Position numbers and translations under genes: made by a program. A stretch of DNA of 64,000 nt, taken from Cellvibrio sp. UBA7671 (lineage in GTDB: Bacteria; Pseudomonadota; Gammaproteobacteria; Pseudomonadales; Cellvibrionaceae). Location: assembly GCA_002483145.1 (NCBI GenBank), contig DLHJ01000014.1, positions 310,001-374,000 on the forward strand, given 5' to 3'. The notes beneath the pieces are model-generated. The model was not told the DNA's origin and made no database searches. It saw nothing but the letters and a program-made list of their open reading frames with translations. Shown in pieces: positions 14,396 through 24,170 of this stretch (positions are counted from its first letter, which is position 1; each line of letters opens with the position of its first letter).

Positions 14396-17380
14396 TTATA
14401 TCGTCATTACGACACGCAGTGCATCCAAACGAATTTTTGCTTGCGACAAAAAGTGTTGGCTTGCGCTCAAGCGCTGCTGCAAATAATCAATCTCCTCTTG
14501 GCGCACATTCGGGTTCACATCTTTCAGCGCCTTCATGCGCGCAAGTTCACCGTTCAACTGCTCGCTAACTTTCGCCTGTGCTTCAGCAATTAGTTCAGTT
14601 TGCTTTGCAGCGGTAATTTCTTCCGCTTTCTGCACCATAGTCGTCAAGGTCGGGCGCGCGTGGCGAACCAGATCTTGGGCGTTGTTGCGTGGCACTTTTT
14701 GCAACAGCTTACTCAGTTGGTTAATGCCCAGCACATTGGATAAATCCTTGCCCTTATCGTCCAACAATACCCGCAATAAGGATTGCGGCATATAGCGGAA
14801 TAACTGTAATTCCGCCGGTGCCGGGCAATGCAATACAAACAGGGCTTCCAGCATCAGGGTGCCGGGTTTTAGCGGCGGTAATTTCAAGGTACAAAAAGCA
14901 GTGTTGCCAAATTCGCTGAGTGATATCAGGTCCTGCGCACCGCGCACCAGTGGATGTTCCCAGGTGAGGAATTGCATATCCTCACGCGATAGCGCCTGTT
15001 GGCGATCATAGGTCACGGTCAATCCATCTTCCGGTAAACCGGGAAATTGTTCAATTCGCATATGGTCGCTGGGGTGCAGCACCAAACTTTTTTCGCTGTG
15101 CTTTTCAAAATCGATACCGAAGCTGTCGAACACCTGCTCCATATAAATCGGCAGCACACTACTCGCATCATTTTCTGCCAAGGCATCTACCAGGGCTTCG
15201 GCTTGTGCGGGCTTGCACGAATTCAATTCCAATAAGCGATCGCGCCCCTGTTGTAACTGGGCGACCAATTCAGCGGAAAATGCGCGCGTCTCGTCTAACA
15301 ATTGTGCAAAGGTGGTGTCATCGTTATTCACTAATGCTGGCAAAAGCGTATCAGCAAATTTGACATAGGCCGCCTGCCCAATTGCACAGGTTTTTTCAAA
15401 GGCATTTAAACCCTGGTGATACCAATCCAACAATTTTTGCTGTGCAGTATCTTCATAATAAGGCACATGGATATTCACTGTGGCGGTTTGGCCGATACGA
15501 TCCAAACGGCCAATACGCTGCTCCAACAAATCCGGATTGGTAGGCAAATCAAACAACACCAAATCCTGCGCAAATTGGAAGTTGCGCCCTTCACTGCCAA
15601 TCTCCGAACAGACCAATACCTGCGCACCGTCTTCAGCTTCAGCAAAATAAGCGGCAGCGCGGTCACGTTCGATTAAATTCAAACCTTCGTGAAATACGGC
15701 TGTGGTTAAGCCTTTGCGCAAACGCAAATACTCTTCGATTGATTGCGCAGAATCCGCGTTGGCACAGATCACCAATACTTTTTTCCGGCGATGTTGACGC
15801 AGCCACTCAGCGAGCCAAACCACACGCGGATCTTGTGTCCACCAATCGGATTCCGTTTTTTGTTGCCAATATTGTTCGGCGCAAATTTGTGTCGCCAGTG
15901 GTTGCTCAAGTAAGGCGATAAGATCTTCATCGTCCAAATTAAGCGCGTGCGCTTGCAATTTACGCTCGGGAAATCCACTCACAGAATTACGCGTATTGCG
16001 GAACAACACGCGGCCAGTGCCGTGGCGGTCCAATAGATAGTGAATGGCGGTATCTATCGCCGCGCCCAGACTTTGGGTTTCCGCTTGCGCTTGCAATTCG
16101 TTGATAGTTTCAACGGGCAAATAAGCGCTTAAGGATTTAACCAGCGCGGCGGAAATTGTTCCGGTATCGTCACGGTGATCCTGTAATAAATCTTGTACCA
16201 AACCATTTAAAGGTTGATAGGCTTTTTGCTCGGCGACAAATTTTTCCAAATCGTAATAGCGATCCGGATCGAGCAAACGCAAACGTGCAAAATGGCTTTC
16301 AACACCCAACTGCTCCGGCGTTGCCGTCAACAACAACAGGCCTTTGGATTTTTTTGCCAAGCCTTCTATGCAGGTGTAGGCCTTGCTCGGCTTCTTTTCG
16401 CTCCATTGCAGATGGTGCGCTTCATCCACCAATAATAAATCCCACTCGGCTGCAACCGCTTGCTCGTAGCGATAATTATTTTTGGTAAGAAAATCCAGCG
16501 AGCAAATAACCAGCTGCGCAGTTTCAAACGGGTTACTGATATCCGCCGCTTGTGCAAACTCGTCTTTGTCATCGCCTTTAAAATCATCATCTGCAAAGTC
16601 ATCGACGTAATCGACTGACTCTTCAACGCTATCCAACCCCACCAAAGCATTGCAGCGTGCTTCATCAAGCAGCGTAAATGCCAAATTAAACCGGCGCAGC
16701 ATTTCCACCAGCCACTGGTGTTGCAAACTCGCGGGCACCACAATCAATGCACGCTGCACACGCCCGCTCATTAATTGTTGATGCAAAATCAAACCGGCTT
16801 CGATGGTTTTACCCAAGCCCACTTCGTCTGCTAATAACACGCGCGGCGCATGGCGCTGGGAGACTTCGCTGGCGATATAAAGTTGATGTGGCAGCAATTG
16901 CACACGCGGCCCCGCCAATCCAAACATGGATGATTGGCGATGCTGGTTTTGATAATGGAGTGTTTGGTAGCGCAGAGTGAAATGGTTGTGTTTGTCGATC
17001 TGCCCCGCAAACAAACGGTCGCGCGGCGTACTGAACTGCACAAAGCTATCCAGTTCAAATTCCGGGATGGAAAACTCCTCTCCCTCTTTAGTCAGACCGA
17101 CATACATCAAACAACCAGCCTGCTCGACAATGCTGGTAATCTGGATTTTGGTTCCGTCCTGATGGCGAACCTTCTCACCCACTTCGTATTTCACACGGCT
17201 GACGGGCGCATTATCTATCGCATAGGTGCGGCGTTCACCCGCGGCGGGGAAACTCAGGGTAAGGCGGCGATTGGCCACATCTAATACAATTCCCAACCCC
17301 AAATCCGCTTCTGACTCACTAATCCAGCGCTGGCCGATGACAAAAGCCGTTCCACCCACAAACTGCGTCTTACTACTCAC
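14396..17380 (-). CDS. rapA: RNA polymerase-associated ATPase RapA (994 aa)
   Basis: A Swi2/Snf2 ATPase that binds RNA polymerase and recycles it after transcription. The N-terminal ~110 residues form the two RapA-N Tudor-like folds (GGTAFVIGQRWISESEADLGLG...). The helicase core has Walker A LADEVGLGKTIEAGL (~residue 175), DEAHH in LLLVDEAHHLQW, LLTATP, and motif V/VI as SEIGSEGRNFQ and LLEQRIGRLDRIGQ. The length is close to the 968 residues of the E. coli protein. A short acidic insert with many Asp and Glu (DYVDDFADDDFKGDDKDEF) lies between motifs I and II and is unusual. It is divergent from the mutarotase gene. Confidence 0.96.
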   Translation of the reverse strand: MSSKTQFVGGTAFVIGQRWISESEADLGLGIVLDVANRRLTLSFPAAGERRTYAIDNAPVSRVKYEVGEKVRHQDGTKIQITSIVEQAGCLMYVGLTKEGEEFSIPEFELDSFVQFSTPRDRLFAGQIDKHNHFTLRYQTLHYQNQHRQSSMFGLAGPRVQLLPHQLYIASEVSQRHAPRVLLADEVGLGKTIEAGLILHQQLMSGRVQRALIVVPASLQHQWLVEMLRRFNLAFTLLDEARCNALVGLDSVEESVDYVDDFADDDFKGDDKDEFAQAADISNPFETAQLVICSLDFLTKNNYRYEQAVAAEWDLLLVDEAHHLQWSEKKPSKAYTCIEGLAKKSKGLLLLTATPEQLGVESHFARLRLLDPDRYYDLEKFVAEQKAYQPLNGLVQDLLQDHRDDTGTISAALVKSLSAYLPVETINELQAQAETQSLGAAIDTAIHYLLDRHGTGRVLFRNTRNSVSGFPERKLQAHALNLDDEDLIALLEQPLATQICAEQYWQQKTESDWWTQDPRVVWLAEWLRQHRRKKVLVICANADSAQSIEEYLRLRKGLTTAVFHEGLNLIERDRAAAYFAEAEDGAQVLVCSEIGSEGRNFQFAQDLVLFDLPTNPDLLEQRIGRLDRIGQTATVNIHVPYYEDTAQQKLLDWYHQGLNAFEKTCAIGQAAYVKFADTLLPALVNNDDTTFAQLLDETRAFSAELVAQLQQGRDRLLELNSCKPAQAEALVDALAENDASSVLPIYMEQVFDSFGIDFEKHSEKSLVLHPSDHMRIEQFPGLPEDGLTVTYDRQQALSREDMQFLTWEHPLVRGAQDLISLSEFGNTAFCTLKLPPLKPGTLMLEALFVLHCPAPAELQLFRYMPQSLLRVLLDDKGKDLSNVLGINQLSKLLQKVPRNNAQDLVRHARPTLTTMVQKAEEITAAKQTELIAEAQAKVSEQLNGELARMKALKDVNPNVRQEEIDYLQQRLSASQHFLSQAKIRLDALRVVMTI

Positions 17381-17549
17381 TCAAGCACCTACTCTATTCC
17401 AGTATTCGGGCACTGCCCAAGAAAAATCAAAATTGTCGAAAAGGCGCGCATCATACTGTTTTAAAGCCCACAAAACCAAAAAATTTGGCTGTTAGCTGGC
17501 ACGCTTTTCTATAGAATCGAGCCCATTAGTCACATAAATGGAAGCCATC

Positions 17550-18479
17550 ATGCATATCAACACCCCCGATGCGGAAAGCAAACTCCACCTGGATCAATTG
17601 GTGGCCAAATCCGGCTTCTTACGCCTTACCACCAGCAAAGAACAATACCCCAATTCACCCGGGACAGGCTTGCCCTTATTGGTGGTAGAAACTGAATTGT
17701 GCAGCGCGGTCATTTCACTGCAAGGCGCGCATCTCTTGGAATTTAAAACCACCAACGGAGATCCATTGCTTTGGCTCAGCCCTAATTGCGATTTTTCCGC
17801 AGGTACAGCTCTACGCGGTGGCGTTCCCCTATGCCTACCATGGTTTGGCGTCAACCAAGCCGACCCAACCAAACCCAAGCACGGTTTTGCGCGCAATAAT
17901 TTTTGGGAATTAGGAGAGGCGCATTTACTGAGCGACGGCAACGTCGAGCTGGAATTTTTATTTTTAAGCGATGCTAACGATTTATTTCCGTTCGATTTTT
18001 CAGCCGAATTGCGCATGACATTAGGCAAGACGGCAAAACTTGAAATCACCATCAACAATACTGACACCGAAGACTTTGAGTGCAGTTGGGCGATGCACAA
18101 TTACCATCGCATCAGCTCACTGAGCGATGTGCGTGTGCTGGGCTTGGCAGAGAGAAAGTATCTCGACAACTTTGAAGGCTATGCAGAAAAACACCAATCC
18201 GGCGATGTGAGTTTTCCGGGACCCGTAGATCGTGTTTATCACGCAATCGACAACACAGTCAGCATCATCGGCTCACCCAACATTGAAATCACCCACAGCA
18301 ATTGCCCGAGCGTTGTCGTGTGGAACCCGGGTAGTGAAGCTGCCGCAAAAATTGCGGATATTGGCGAAGGTCAGGAACAATTTTATATTTGTGTGGAGCG
18401 TGGTGCAGTGCTTAGCGAAAAATGGCATTTGCCTGCAGGGACTAGCAAAAGTGCGTGGATGGAGTTTAAACAAATTTAA
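17550..18479 (+). CDS. D-hexose-6-phosphate mutarotase, YeaD family (309 aa)
   Basis: An aldose-1-epimerase-fold enzyme that interconverts alpha and beta glucose-6-phosphate. Family signatures: GAHLLEFKTTNGDPLLWLSPN, LRGGVPLCLPWFG, KHGFARNNFWEL (the His of the active site), the catalytic region NTDTEDFECSWAMHNYHRI and VVVWNPGSEAAAKIADIGEG near the end. I choose the ATG at 17550 because GGAAG sits 5 bases upstream; an in-frame ATG 12 bases earlier has no ribosome site. It is divergent from rapA and shares a bidirectional terminator with mdh. Confidence 0.9.
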   Translation: MHINTPDAESKLHLDQLVAKSGFLRLTTSKEQYPNSPGTGLPLLVVETELCSAVISLQGAHLLEFKTTNGDPLLWLSPNCDFSAGTALRGGVPLCLPWFGVNQADPTKPKHGFARNNFWELGEAHLLSDGNVELEFLFLSDANDLFPFDFSAELRMTLGKTAKLEITINNTDTEDFECSWAMHNYHRISSLSDVRVLGLAERKYLDNFEGYAEKHQSGDVSFPGPVDRVYHAIDNTVSIIGSPNIEITHSNCPSVVVWNPGSEAAAKIADIGEGQEQFYICVERGAVLSEKWHLPAGTSKSAWMEFKQI

Positions 18480-18504
18480 AAACGCACAATAACAATTATC
18501 AACA

Positions 18505-18546
18505 AAAATGCCGCTGCTTCTCACAAAGCAGCGGCATTTTTTCATC
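18505..18546. terminator. Bidirectional terminator between mutarotase and mdh
   Basis: A perfect 15-bp stem (AAAATGCCGCTGCTT, 18505-18519, with 18526-18540) has a 6-base loop and A-runs/T-runs on both flanks, so it can stop both convergent genes. Its first 12 bases match the terminator at 63647. Confidence 0.95.
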
Positions 18547-18559
18547 AACTTATTGCGAA

Positions 18560-19543
18560 TTACGCTGGCAGCAATTCTTTTACTGCGTCGCGCTCTTCTT
18601 GCAATTCTTTCTCGGTCGCTTGCATACGCGCACGTGAGAATTCATTGATTTCCAAACCTTGTACGATTTCCCAATCGCCGTTTTTGCACACGCATGGGAA
18701 AGAGTAGATCAGGCCTTTTTCGATGCCGTAAGAACCATCGCTGTATACACCCATGCTCACCCAATCGTTCGCTGGAGTACCCAGAGCCCAATCGCGGATG
18801 TGGTTGATTGCCGCGTTAGCAGCTGAGGCTGCAGAAGAAGCACCGCGTGCAGCAATGATTGCAGCACCACGTTGTTGTACGGTTGGGATGTAATCTGCTT
18901 CGTACCAAGCTTGGTCAACCAGGCTCAATGCTGGTTTGCCGTCAACCAAGGTGTTGTGCAGGTCTGGATACTGGGTAGATGAGTGGTTACCCCAGATGAG
19001 CGCTTTGGTGATGTTGTTGATGCTGGTACCGGTTTTGGTGGCCAACTGTGACAGCGCACGGTTGTGGTCCAAACGGGTCATCGCAGTGAATTGACGTGGG
19101 TTGATGTTTGGAGCGTTGCGTTGAGCGATCAAGGAGTTGGTGTTAGCTGGATTGCCTACAACCAAAACTTTGATGTTGCGTGACGCATGGTCATCAATCG
19201 CTTTACCTTGCACAGAGAAAATAGCGGCGTTAGCTGCCAAGAGGTCTTTACGCTCCATGCCTGGGCCACGTGGACGTGCGCCTACCAGCAATGCGTAATC
19301 TGAGTCTTTGAAAGCAACAGCAGGATCATCGGTAGTAACAATGCCAGCCAACAGTGGGAATGCACAGTCATCCAACTCCATCGCCACGCCTTGCAGGGCT
19401 TTGAGCGCCGGGGTGATTTCCAGCAATTGCAGGATTACTGGTTGATCTTTACCCAACATGTCGCCAGCGGCAATGCGGAACAACAAGGAATAGCTGATTT
19501 GGCCAGCGGCGCCAGTGACGGTAACTCTTACAGGTGCTTTCAC
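18560..19543 (-). CDS. mdh: Malate dehydrogenase (327 aa)
   Basis: It oxidises malate to oxaloacetate with NAD in the TCA cycle. The Rossmann motif is [19 protein letters not shown]. Substrate-binding arginines lie in [42 protein letters not shown] and the catalytic-His segment [12 protein letters not shown] are all present. This is the long cytosolic-type MDH (~327 aa) found in many non-enteric proteobacteria, not the 312-aa E. coli type. A TATAAT lies upstream (19636-19631, minus) and further upstream a 12-bp element is shared with the acnB promoter. Confidence 0.96.
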   Translation of the reverse strand: MKAPVRVTVTGAAGQISYSLLFRIAAGDMLGKDQPVILQLLEITPALKALQGVAMELDDCAFPLLAGIVTTDDPAVAFKDSDYALLVGARPRGPGMERKDLLAANAAIFSVQGKAIDDHASRNIKVLVVGNPANTNSLIAQRNAPNINPRQFTAMTRLDHNRALSQLATKTGTSINNITKALIWGNHSSTQYPDLHNTLVDGKPALSLVDQAWYEADYIPTVQQRGAAIIAARGASSAASAANAAINHIRDWALGTPANDWVSMGVYSDGSYGIEKGLIYSFPCVCKNGDWEIVQGLEINEFSRARMQATEKELQEERDAVKELLPA

Positions 19544-19630
19544 GATGAGACTCCATTTATTCGGGTGATATTGGATAGGAAACGAAAGTTCGGCATTGTG
19601 TGCCAGGGTTTACTACTAAGACGGGTGGGC

Positions 19631-19670
19631 ATTATAGGCATTTGGGCAAAAAATTCACCCTGTTAATGCG
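19631..19670 (-). promoter_or_regulatory. mdh promoter: perfect -10 and element shared with acnB
   Basis: In the minus sense, TATAAT occupies 19636-19631. CGCATTAACAGG lies at 19670-19659, 24 bases from the -10 when counted from TTAACA, too far to be the -35. The same 12 bases recur at 57131-57142 in front of acnB. No good -35 is seen for mdh, as expected if an activator helps. Confidence 0.5.
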
Positions 19671-19681
19671 TATGAATGAGA

Positions 19682-19710
19682 AAGGCTCGCAGATTTCGTC
19701 CGCGAGCCTT
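19682..19710 (-). terminator. Hairpin terminator of the lipoamide-dehydrogenase-like gene
   Basis: A perfect 9-bp stem (19682-19690 with 19702-19710) is followed on the minus strand by TTTCTCATT. The T-run is weak. Confidence 0.6.
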
Positions 19711-19760
19711 GACTCAAAACCAGATCGGTCATTAATGAAGCAATGAGCGAACGCTTGCCT

Positions 19761-21227
19761 CTAAGCGCCCGGGCCACAATCCAGGCAGGCGTCCGGCACC
19801 CGCGCCGTTTTATGCAACTTATGATTAAGATCGCGTAAAGCCGTGCGCATCCCCTCTTCCAGTACGGGGTGATAGAAAGGTAACTCGAGGAGTTGGGACA
19901 CGGTCATCCGCATTTGTATAACCCACGCCAGCTGGTGGGCGATATGTTCCGCTGCAGGACCAAACATTTCAGCGCCTAACAGTAAACCTGTGCCTTTTTC
20001 ACCGTAGACTCGCAGCAGTCCGCGGTTTTTATTCATTACACGGGCGCGCCCCTGATTTTCAAAGCTGACTTCACCGATTGCATAACAATTGCCGCAATTT
20101 TTTCTGATTTCCTCCAAATTCTGTCCGACACTGGCAATTTGCGGATCGGTAAATACAATGCTTAACGGCGTTCGCCGCAAGCCAGCGCGTATATCTTCAG
20201 GGTTTCTTAACGAACGTCCTGCATTACCGCCTGCAATTCGTCCTTCATCAGCAGCCTCATGAAGCAAAGGGATGTCATTGGATACATCGCCCGCTATATA
20301 AATTGAACTGGAACCGCACTGCCCTGTATACCGATCATGAAATGGAATTCCTCTATGATCCAATTCGATATCTGCATTTTCCAACGCGAGTGTATCGATG
20401 TTCGGCCGACGTCCTGTTGCAGCAAGCACATAATCAAAAGCTTCCTCGACCATTCCTTTTTCGCGATGACGATATTCAACAATCACCGAATCCTTTTCGG
20501 TGCGCACAATATTGATAAAGGCATTTAAATCCAAACAGAATTCGCGGTTGAATTCAGCATCCGCATATTCACTGATTGCTGGATCTTTAATGAAAGTAAG
20601 CTCGCCGTTTTTACCAAACACGGCAACCTTCACACCCAGCCGGCTCAATGCCTGCCCCAATTCCAACCCGATTACACCAGCACCAAAAATTGCAACCGAT
20701 TTGGGTAAGTTGTCCAATTCAAACAAGTCGTCACTGGTTAACAAGCGCCCGCCCACCCCCTGAAGAAAATCGGGAATGACGGATATTGAACCAGTTGCGA
20801 TAACAATTCGTTCAGCACGCACTTGCGACACGGAACCATCAGCACCGGTTAGTTCCAGTTCGCGGGTGGAGATAAATTTAGCTTGGGCTTTGATTTTATG
20901 TTGAATGGGAAATTCATCAATAGCCTCAACGACAGAACCGACAAATCTATCCCGCTCATACCTGATACGTTTCAAAACCGCTTGCCCATTGATAAAGAGC
21001 GTTGGGTAATCCACTCCAAACACACCATTTTGGCTGGCGTGATGGGCGTGATCAGCCGCTGCAATAAGCAATTTACTCGGCATACAACCAACGCGTGCGC
21101 AGGTTGTTCCGTAAGCACCGCCCTCGATCAGGACAAGGTTATCAGTGTAGTTTCGCGCTTCGCGGTAAGCGCTCAAACCGGCAGTGCCGGCGCCAATGAC
21201 AGCAATATCAACGTGACGTATTTTCAT
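19761..21227 (-). CDS. Dihydrolipoyl dehydrogenase-like FAD/NAD disulfide oxidoreductase (488 aa)
   Basis: The FAD-binding motif IAVIGAGTAGLSAYREA is at the N-terminus. The redox disulfide is in TTCARVGCMPSK (Cys-x4-Cys). A NAD motif follows (VAIFGAGVIGLELGQALSRLG), then SIYIAGDV for FAD binding and the dimer-domain active-site region FYHPVLEEGMRTALRDL. It is not next to E1/E2 genes, so it is a stand-alone Lpd-like or related reductase and its electron acceptor is unknown. Unusually, the extreme C-terminus carries a second cysteine pair (DACLDCGPGA). I place the start at the ATG at 21227, which is preceded by GAGGATTTG; the frame is open 27 bases further upstream. Confidence 0.88.
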   Translation of the reverse strand: MKIRHVDIAVIGAGTAGLSAYREARNYTDNLVLIEGGAYGTTCARVGCMPSKLLIAAADHAHHASQNGVFGVDYPTLFINGQAVLKRIRYERDRFVGSVVEAIDEFPIQHKIKAQAKFISTRELELTGADGSVSQVRAERIVIATGSISVIPDFLQGVGGRLLTSDDLFELDNLPKSVAIFGAGVIGLELGQALSRLGVKVAVFGKNGELTFIKDPAISEYADAEFNREFCLDLNAFINIVRTEKDSVIVEYRHREKGMVEEAFDYVLAATGRRPNIDTLALENADIELDHRGIPFHDRYTGQCGSSSIYIAGDVSNDIPLLHEAADEGRIAGGNAGRSLRNPEDIRAGLRRTPLSIVFTDPQIASVGQNLEEIRKNCGNCYAIGEVSFENQGRARVMNKNRGLLRVYGEKGTGLLLGAEMFGPAAEHIAHQLAWVIQMRMTVSQLLELPFYHPVLEEGMRTALRDLNHKLHKTARVPDACLDCGPGA

Positions 21228-21348
21228 CAAATCCTCGCAATAGAAAAACATCACTTAATGTATAAATTCACACCAGTTGATTCGGTACGGCAACCCACAT
21301 ATACCCGAACCTGCTAGCCTCGCACGACAGTGGTTTACAATATTCTCC

Positions 21349-22059
21349 TTAGTCGGCGCGATATATAACCTCATCAAGATTACGTGCCACCAAACATTTA
21401 TCCGCAAGCGCGCGAAGAAAACCGGGTAAACATTGATAAGTAATATCGGGATGATTGTGCCCGGGCCTTCCATCATGCATGAGCACAATATCCCCAGACT
21501 TTATTTGATCCAAACGCCTCGTTATACCCACTTTGGTTCCGCAAAAACCCCAATCAATAATACTGCGGCTCCACAACACCGTAGTCATTTGCTCGCTGTG
21601 TGCTTGCACGCGCATAGCAGTGCGCAAACGTCCAAAGGGCGGGCGAAACCAGCGCGGTGTTATTCCGGCAATAGTGTTAATCACCAAATTTGTTTGAACC
21701 ACTTCTTGCTTAGCTTGTTCTGATGACATCACCCAGGGATGACGGTGACTGTAAGTGTGGTTACCGATGGAATGCCCCGCTTGCAGTATCTGCTCTACCA
21801 AATGAGGAAATTGCTCGGCCGCCTTACCTAATACAAAAAAAGTCGCCTTAGCCTGATGATCGGCCAGCACATCAAGTATTTTCGGGGTATATAACGGGTC
21901 TGGCCCATCATCAAAGGTTAAACAAATCGAATGAGCCGGCTTGATTTCTGATAATGCAATAATGTCTGGAGCTGGCACTTTATGCACAGGCGGAGGCAAA
22001 ACCCGATTGACAGATGAAACAGAGGCGAGCCCTGTATTGTTAATGAATAAGAGGCTCAT
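21349..22059 (-). CDS. Polysaccharide deacetylase family protein (236 aa)
   Basis: A NodB-type carbohydrate esterase 4 domain. Motifs: 1 CLTFDDGPDPLYTPK (catalytic Asp and metal Asp), 2 GNHTYSHRHPW (metal His pair), 3 RWFRPPFGR, 4 IIDWGF, 5 GDIVLMHDGRPGH. It should remove acetyl groups from an N- or O-acetylated sugar. No clear signal peptide is present, so it may act on a cytoplasmic or membrane-bound intermediate. It overlaps the end of the YkoP-like gene by 20 bases and is the third gene of a three-gene minus-strand operon with a glycolipid-type glycosyltransferase. Confidence 0.9.
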   Translation of the reverse strand: MSLLFINNTGLASVSSVNRVLPPPVHKVPAPDIIALSEIKPAHSICLTFDDGPDPLYTPKILDVLADHQAKATFFVLGKAAEQFPHLVEQILQAGHSIGNHTYSHRHPWVMSSEQAKQEVVQTNLVINTIAGITPRWFRPPFGRLRTAMRVQAHSEQMTTVLWSRSIIDWGFCGTKVGITRRLDQIKSGDIVLMHDGRPGHNHPDITYQCLPGFLRALADKCLVARNLDEVIYRAD

Positions 22060-22609
22060 GCGATGACTCCGGCGTAAAATTTTTAAGTAAACTTTGGCGG
22101 GTCAACCAATAGGCATGCGGTTGAACGCGATTTTTTTCCGCCGCCGCAAGATGCGGAAAAAATGTGTTTAACAGAATTTTAAAATATAACGTCCGCACCT
22201 GATTCAACATAGAATCTGGTAGGCGCTCAATAAGAAAACCCAATTTTTCGCCATGTGGTGGTAACCAGCTAACACCGTGAAACGCTTTTACCATGACAAA
22301 TTTTTCGTTCGCAATTACATCCAGCGCCAATTTCCTTAGAGATGACAAGATTAGCTTCCTGAATCGTAAAGCGTTGCGGATGTAATCTTTTGGATTAGCC
22401 GAAGAGCTGGCAAAACATTCGCGATTAAAATGTAAGATGGCTAACCAATCTCCAGGCTCAATCCAGGTGCCATCATTCATAATACGACGTTCACCCGCGT
22501 ATTTTTCAAACGAAAAACTCAGTAACTCGTCAAATTTTTCCACGCCGTGAGTGCGGCGCCAATAGGCGTCGTACCAGCACATAAATCGATAGAACAAATG
22601 GCTCTTCAT
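22040..22609 (-). CDS. YkoP-like protein of unknown function (189 aa)
   Basis: A soluble protein with a large share of Trp, His and basic residues (FMCWYDAYWRRTHGVEKFD, DGTWIEPGDWLAILHFNRE, VKAFHGVSWLPPHGEKLGF). The pattern of an N-terminal helix, a GDWLAILHFN strand and a FHG.SWL segment resembles Bacillus YkoP, a protein found near, and sometimes fused to, polysaccharide deacetylases. No catalytic function is known. It overlaps the glycosyltransferase stop by 4 bases and the deacetylase start by 20 bases, so the three genes are translationally coupled. Confidence 0.6.
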   Translation of the reverse strand: MKSHLFYRFMCWYDAYWRRTHGVEKFDELLSFSFEKYAGERRIMNDGTWIEPGDWLAILHFNRECFASSSANPKDYIRNALRFRKLILSSLRKLALDVIANEKFVMVKAFHGVSWLPPHGEKLGFLIERLPDSMLNQVRTLYFKILLNTFFPHLAAAEKNRVQPHAYWLTRQSLLKNFTPESSHEPLIH

Positions 22610-23955
22610 AATCCGAAAGCGCTTGTCGGCTCTATATAACGGTCGTCATCCTGTTGCAGGATATTTTCCAGCTCTGCAACAACTGCCATAGCCGCATCAG
22701 GCCGACCCAATTGATAAGCGTTTCTTTTCATATTTCGCAACAGTTCTGTATTACTGAACAGCTCATCTAATACCTGCGGCAATTGCTCCAAGCCCGCTTG
22801 CAGCCCCACTTTATTGGTTTGCAAAAATTGCACGTTATGCGCTTCTTGCCCACCTAAACAGCAGGTAGCAATAAAAGGTCGTCCACACGCTAGCGTTTCA
22901 CTTAAGGTTAAACCACCGGGTTTACCCACAACCACATCGGCAGCGCAGATCAAGTAACTGATATCGCTGCACCAGCCATACAATCTAAAACGATGCTGAT
23001 GATGCCTGGCTAGTTGTTGCAATGCCTCCATATCAGCCGTGTGCTTCCCTGCCGTCACCAATATTTGATAATTGTGATACTCGTCATTCAATAATTTTTG
23101 AACTGCATTTAAAACACCTATGCTGCACTGACCTCCAGTTATTAAAACGGTTGGACATGAATCCAATCCAAGATGTGCACGCGCTTGGGACTGGGTAGGA
23201 ATATTGGAAAATGCTGGCACCAAGGGGATTCCCGTTACTTTTATACGGTCTGCGGCTATACCCTGCTTGCGTAACTCTGCAGCAACGTCTTCATGACTAA
23301 CACAGTAGGTGTCCGTGGTGTTGCGCACCCATACACCATGTACACCGTAATCGGTAAGCACACCTATCACTGGTTGTTTAATCAAGCCTTTTTTAATGGA
23401 GTGCGATAGCAATGCATTAGGGTACATTTGGGTAGCAATTAAAATATCCGGTTTATATTCATTGACAAACTTTCTTACACGCGCAGCAAGAATGTTAAAA
23501 ATCAACACGAGCAACCCTTGGGTCAGGAGCCTTCCGGCTGGAATTTTTTCGCGGTTGCAAATGCTGTTAATCAAGGTATTTAATAACGCACTATCAAGAC
23601 TTTTGTAAAATACAGGCAGTGAAAACCGGGAACGCTCAAACACTTCTGGAAAAAATCGTCGCTGCTGCTCTTCAAGAAAATCTATCAAGTTTTGATCCGC
23701 AGGAATTTTTCCTGCGAGTTGGCGATAGAAATTTTTGTCCATGTCATACAGTTTTTGATACAGCTCTGGCTGTTCTGCAGTCATCCTGAGATAACCGTCC
23801 TGAATGGCATTACTCACGTGACTATCGAGCAGACTGGTGATATTTAAATATTCCGTTTCAATACCGGGATACCGGCACTGGAGCGCCATATCAATGGCCT
23901 CTGCAGCGCGGGTGTGGCCGTAACCGGGACTAGACGTGAGAAATAGGCATTTCAT
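22606..23955 (-). CDS. MGDG-synthase-like glycosyltransferase, GT28 (449 aa)
   Basis: The N-terminal domain opens with FLTSSPGYGHTRAAEAI, the glycine-rich acceptor loop of the MGDG synthase / UgtP family. It continues with DYGVHGVWVRNTTDTYCVSHE and KVTGIPLVPAF. The C-terminal nucleotide-sugar domain has VVVGKPGGLTLSETLACGRP, as in GT28 donor sites. These enzymes add a hexose to diacylglycerol or a related lipid at the inner face of the cytoplasmic membrane. The donor and acceptor here are unknown. It is the first gene of an operon with the YkoP-like protein and a deacetylase; AAAGGA precedes the ATG. Confidence 0.88.
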   Translation of the reverse strand: MKCLFLTSSPGYGHTRAAEAIDMALQCRYPGIETEYLNITSLLDSHVSNAIQDGYLRMTAEQPELYQKLYDMDKNFYRQLAGKIPADQNLIDFLEEQQRRFFPEVFERSRFSLPVFYKSLDSALLNTLINSICNREKIPAGRLLTQGLLVLIFNILAARVRKFVNEYKPDILIATQMYPNALLSHSIKKGLIKQPVIGVLTDYGVHGVWVRNTTDTYCVSHEDVAAELRKQGIAADRIKVTGIPLVPAFSNIPTQSQARAHLGLDSCPTVLITGGQCSIGVLNAVQKLLNDEYHNYQILVTAGKHTADMEALQQLARHHQHRFRLYGWCSDISYLICAADVVVGKPGGLTLSETLACGRPFIATCCLGGQEAHNVQFLQTNKVGLQAGLEQLPQVLDELFSNTELLRNMKRNAYQLGRPDAAMAVVAELENILQQDDDRYIEPTSAFGL

Positions 23956-24126
23956 AATATTTCCTTTTTAAAATGCAGCGTATTTGTAACAGGTTTATCG
24001 TCATAATCTGCATGAGCAACAACGATTAGCTTACAAACAAAGCTGCTTGTGTATCAATGAGAGCTTAAGATTAATCACCTCTTATGCGATCTTCGGTACG
24101 CCAAACCACATATGAACCACTTCCTA

Positions 24127-24140
24127 AAACAGCGCTGTTT
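24127..24140. promoter_or_regulatory. 14-bp perfect palindrome downstream of treS
   Basis: AAACAGCGCTGTTT lies between the treS stop codon and the upstream region of the glycosyltransferase operon. It could be an operator or part of a weak terminator; there is no strong T-run. Confidence 0.3.
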
Positions 24141-24170
24141 ATACCCTTAGCGGAATAAAAAGGTTATTCG

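Noticed and set aside
23956..24020. Pho-box-like CTGTTAC upstream of the glycosyltransferase operon
   Set aside because: The second half-site does not fall at the required 11-base spacing.
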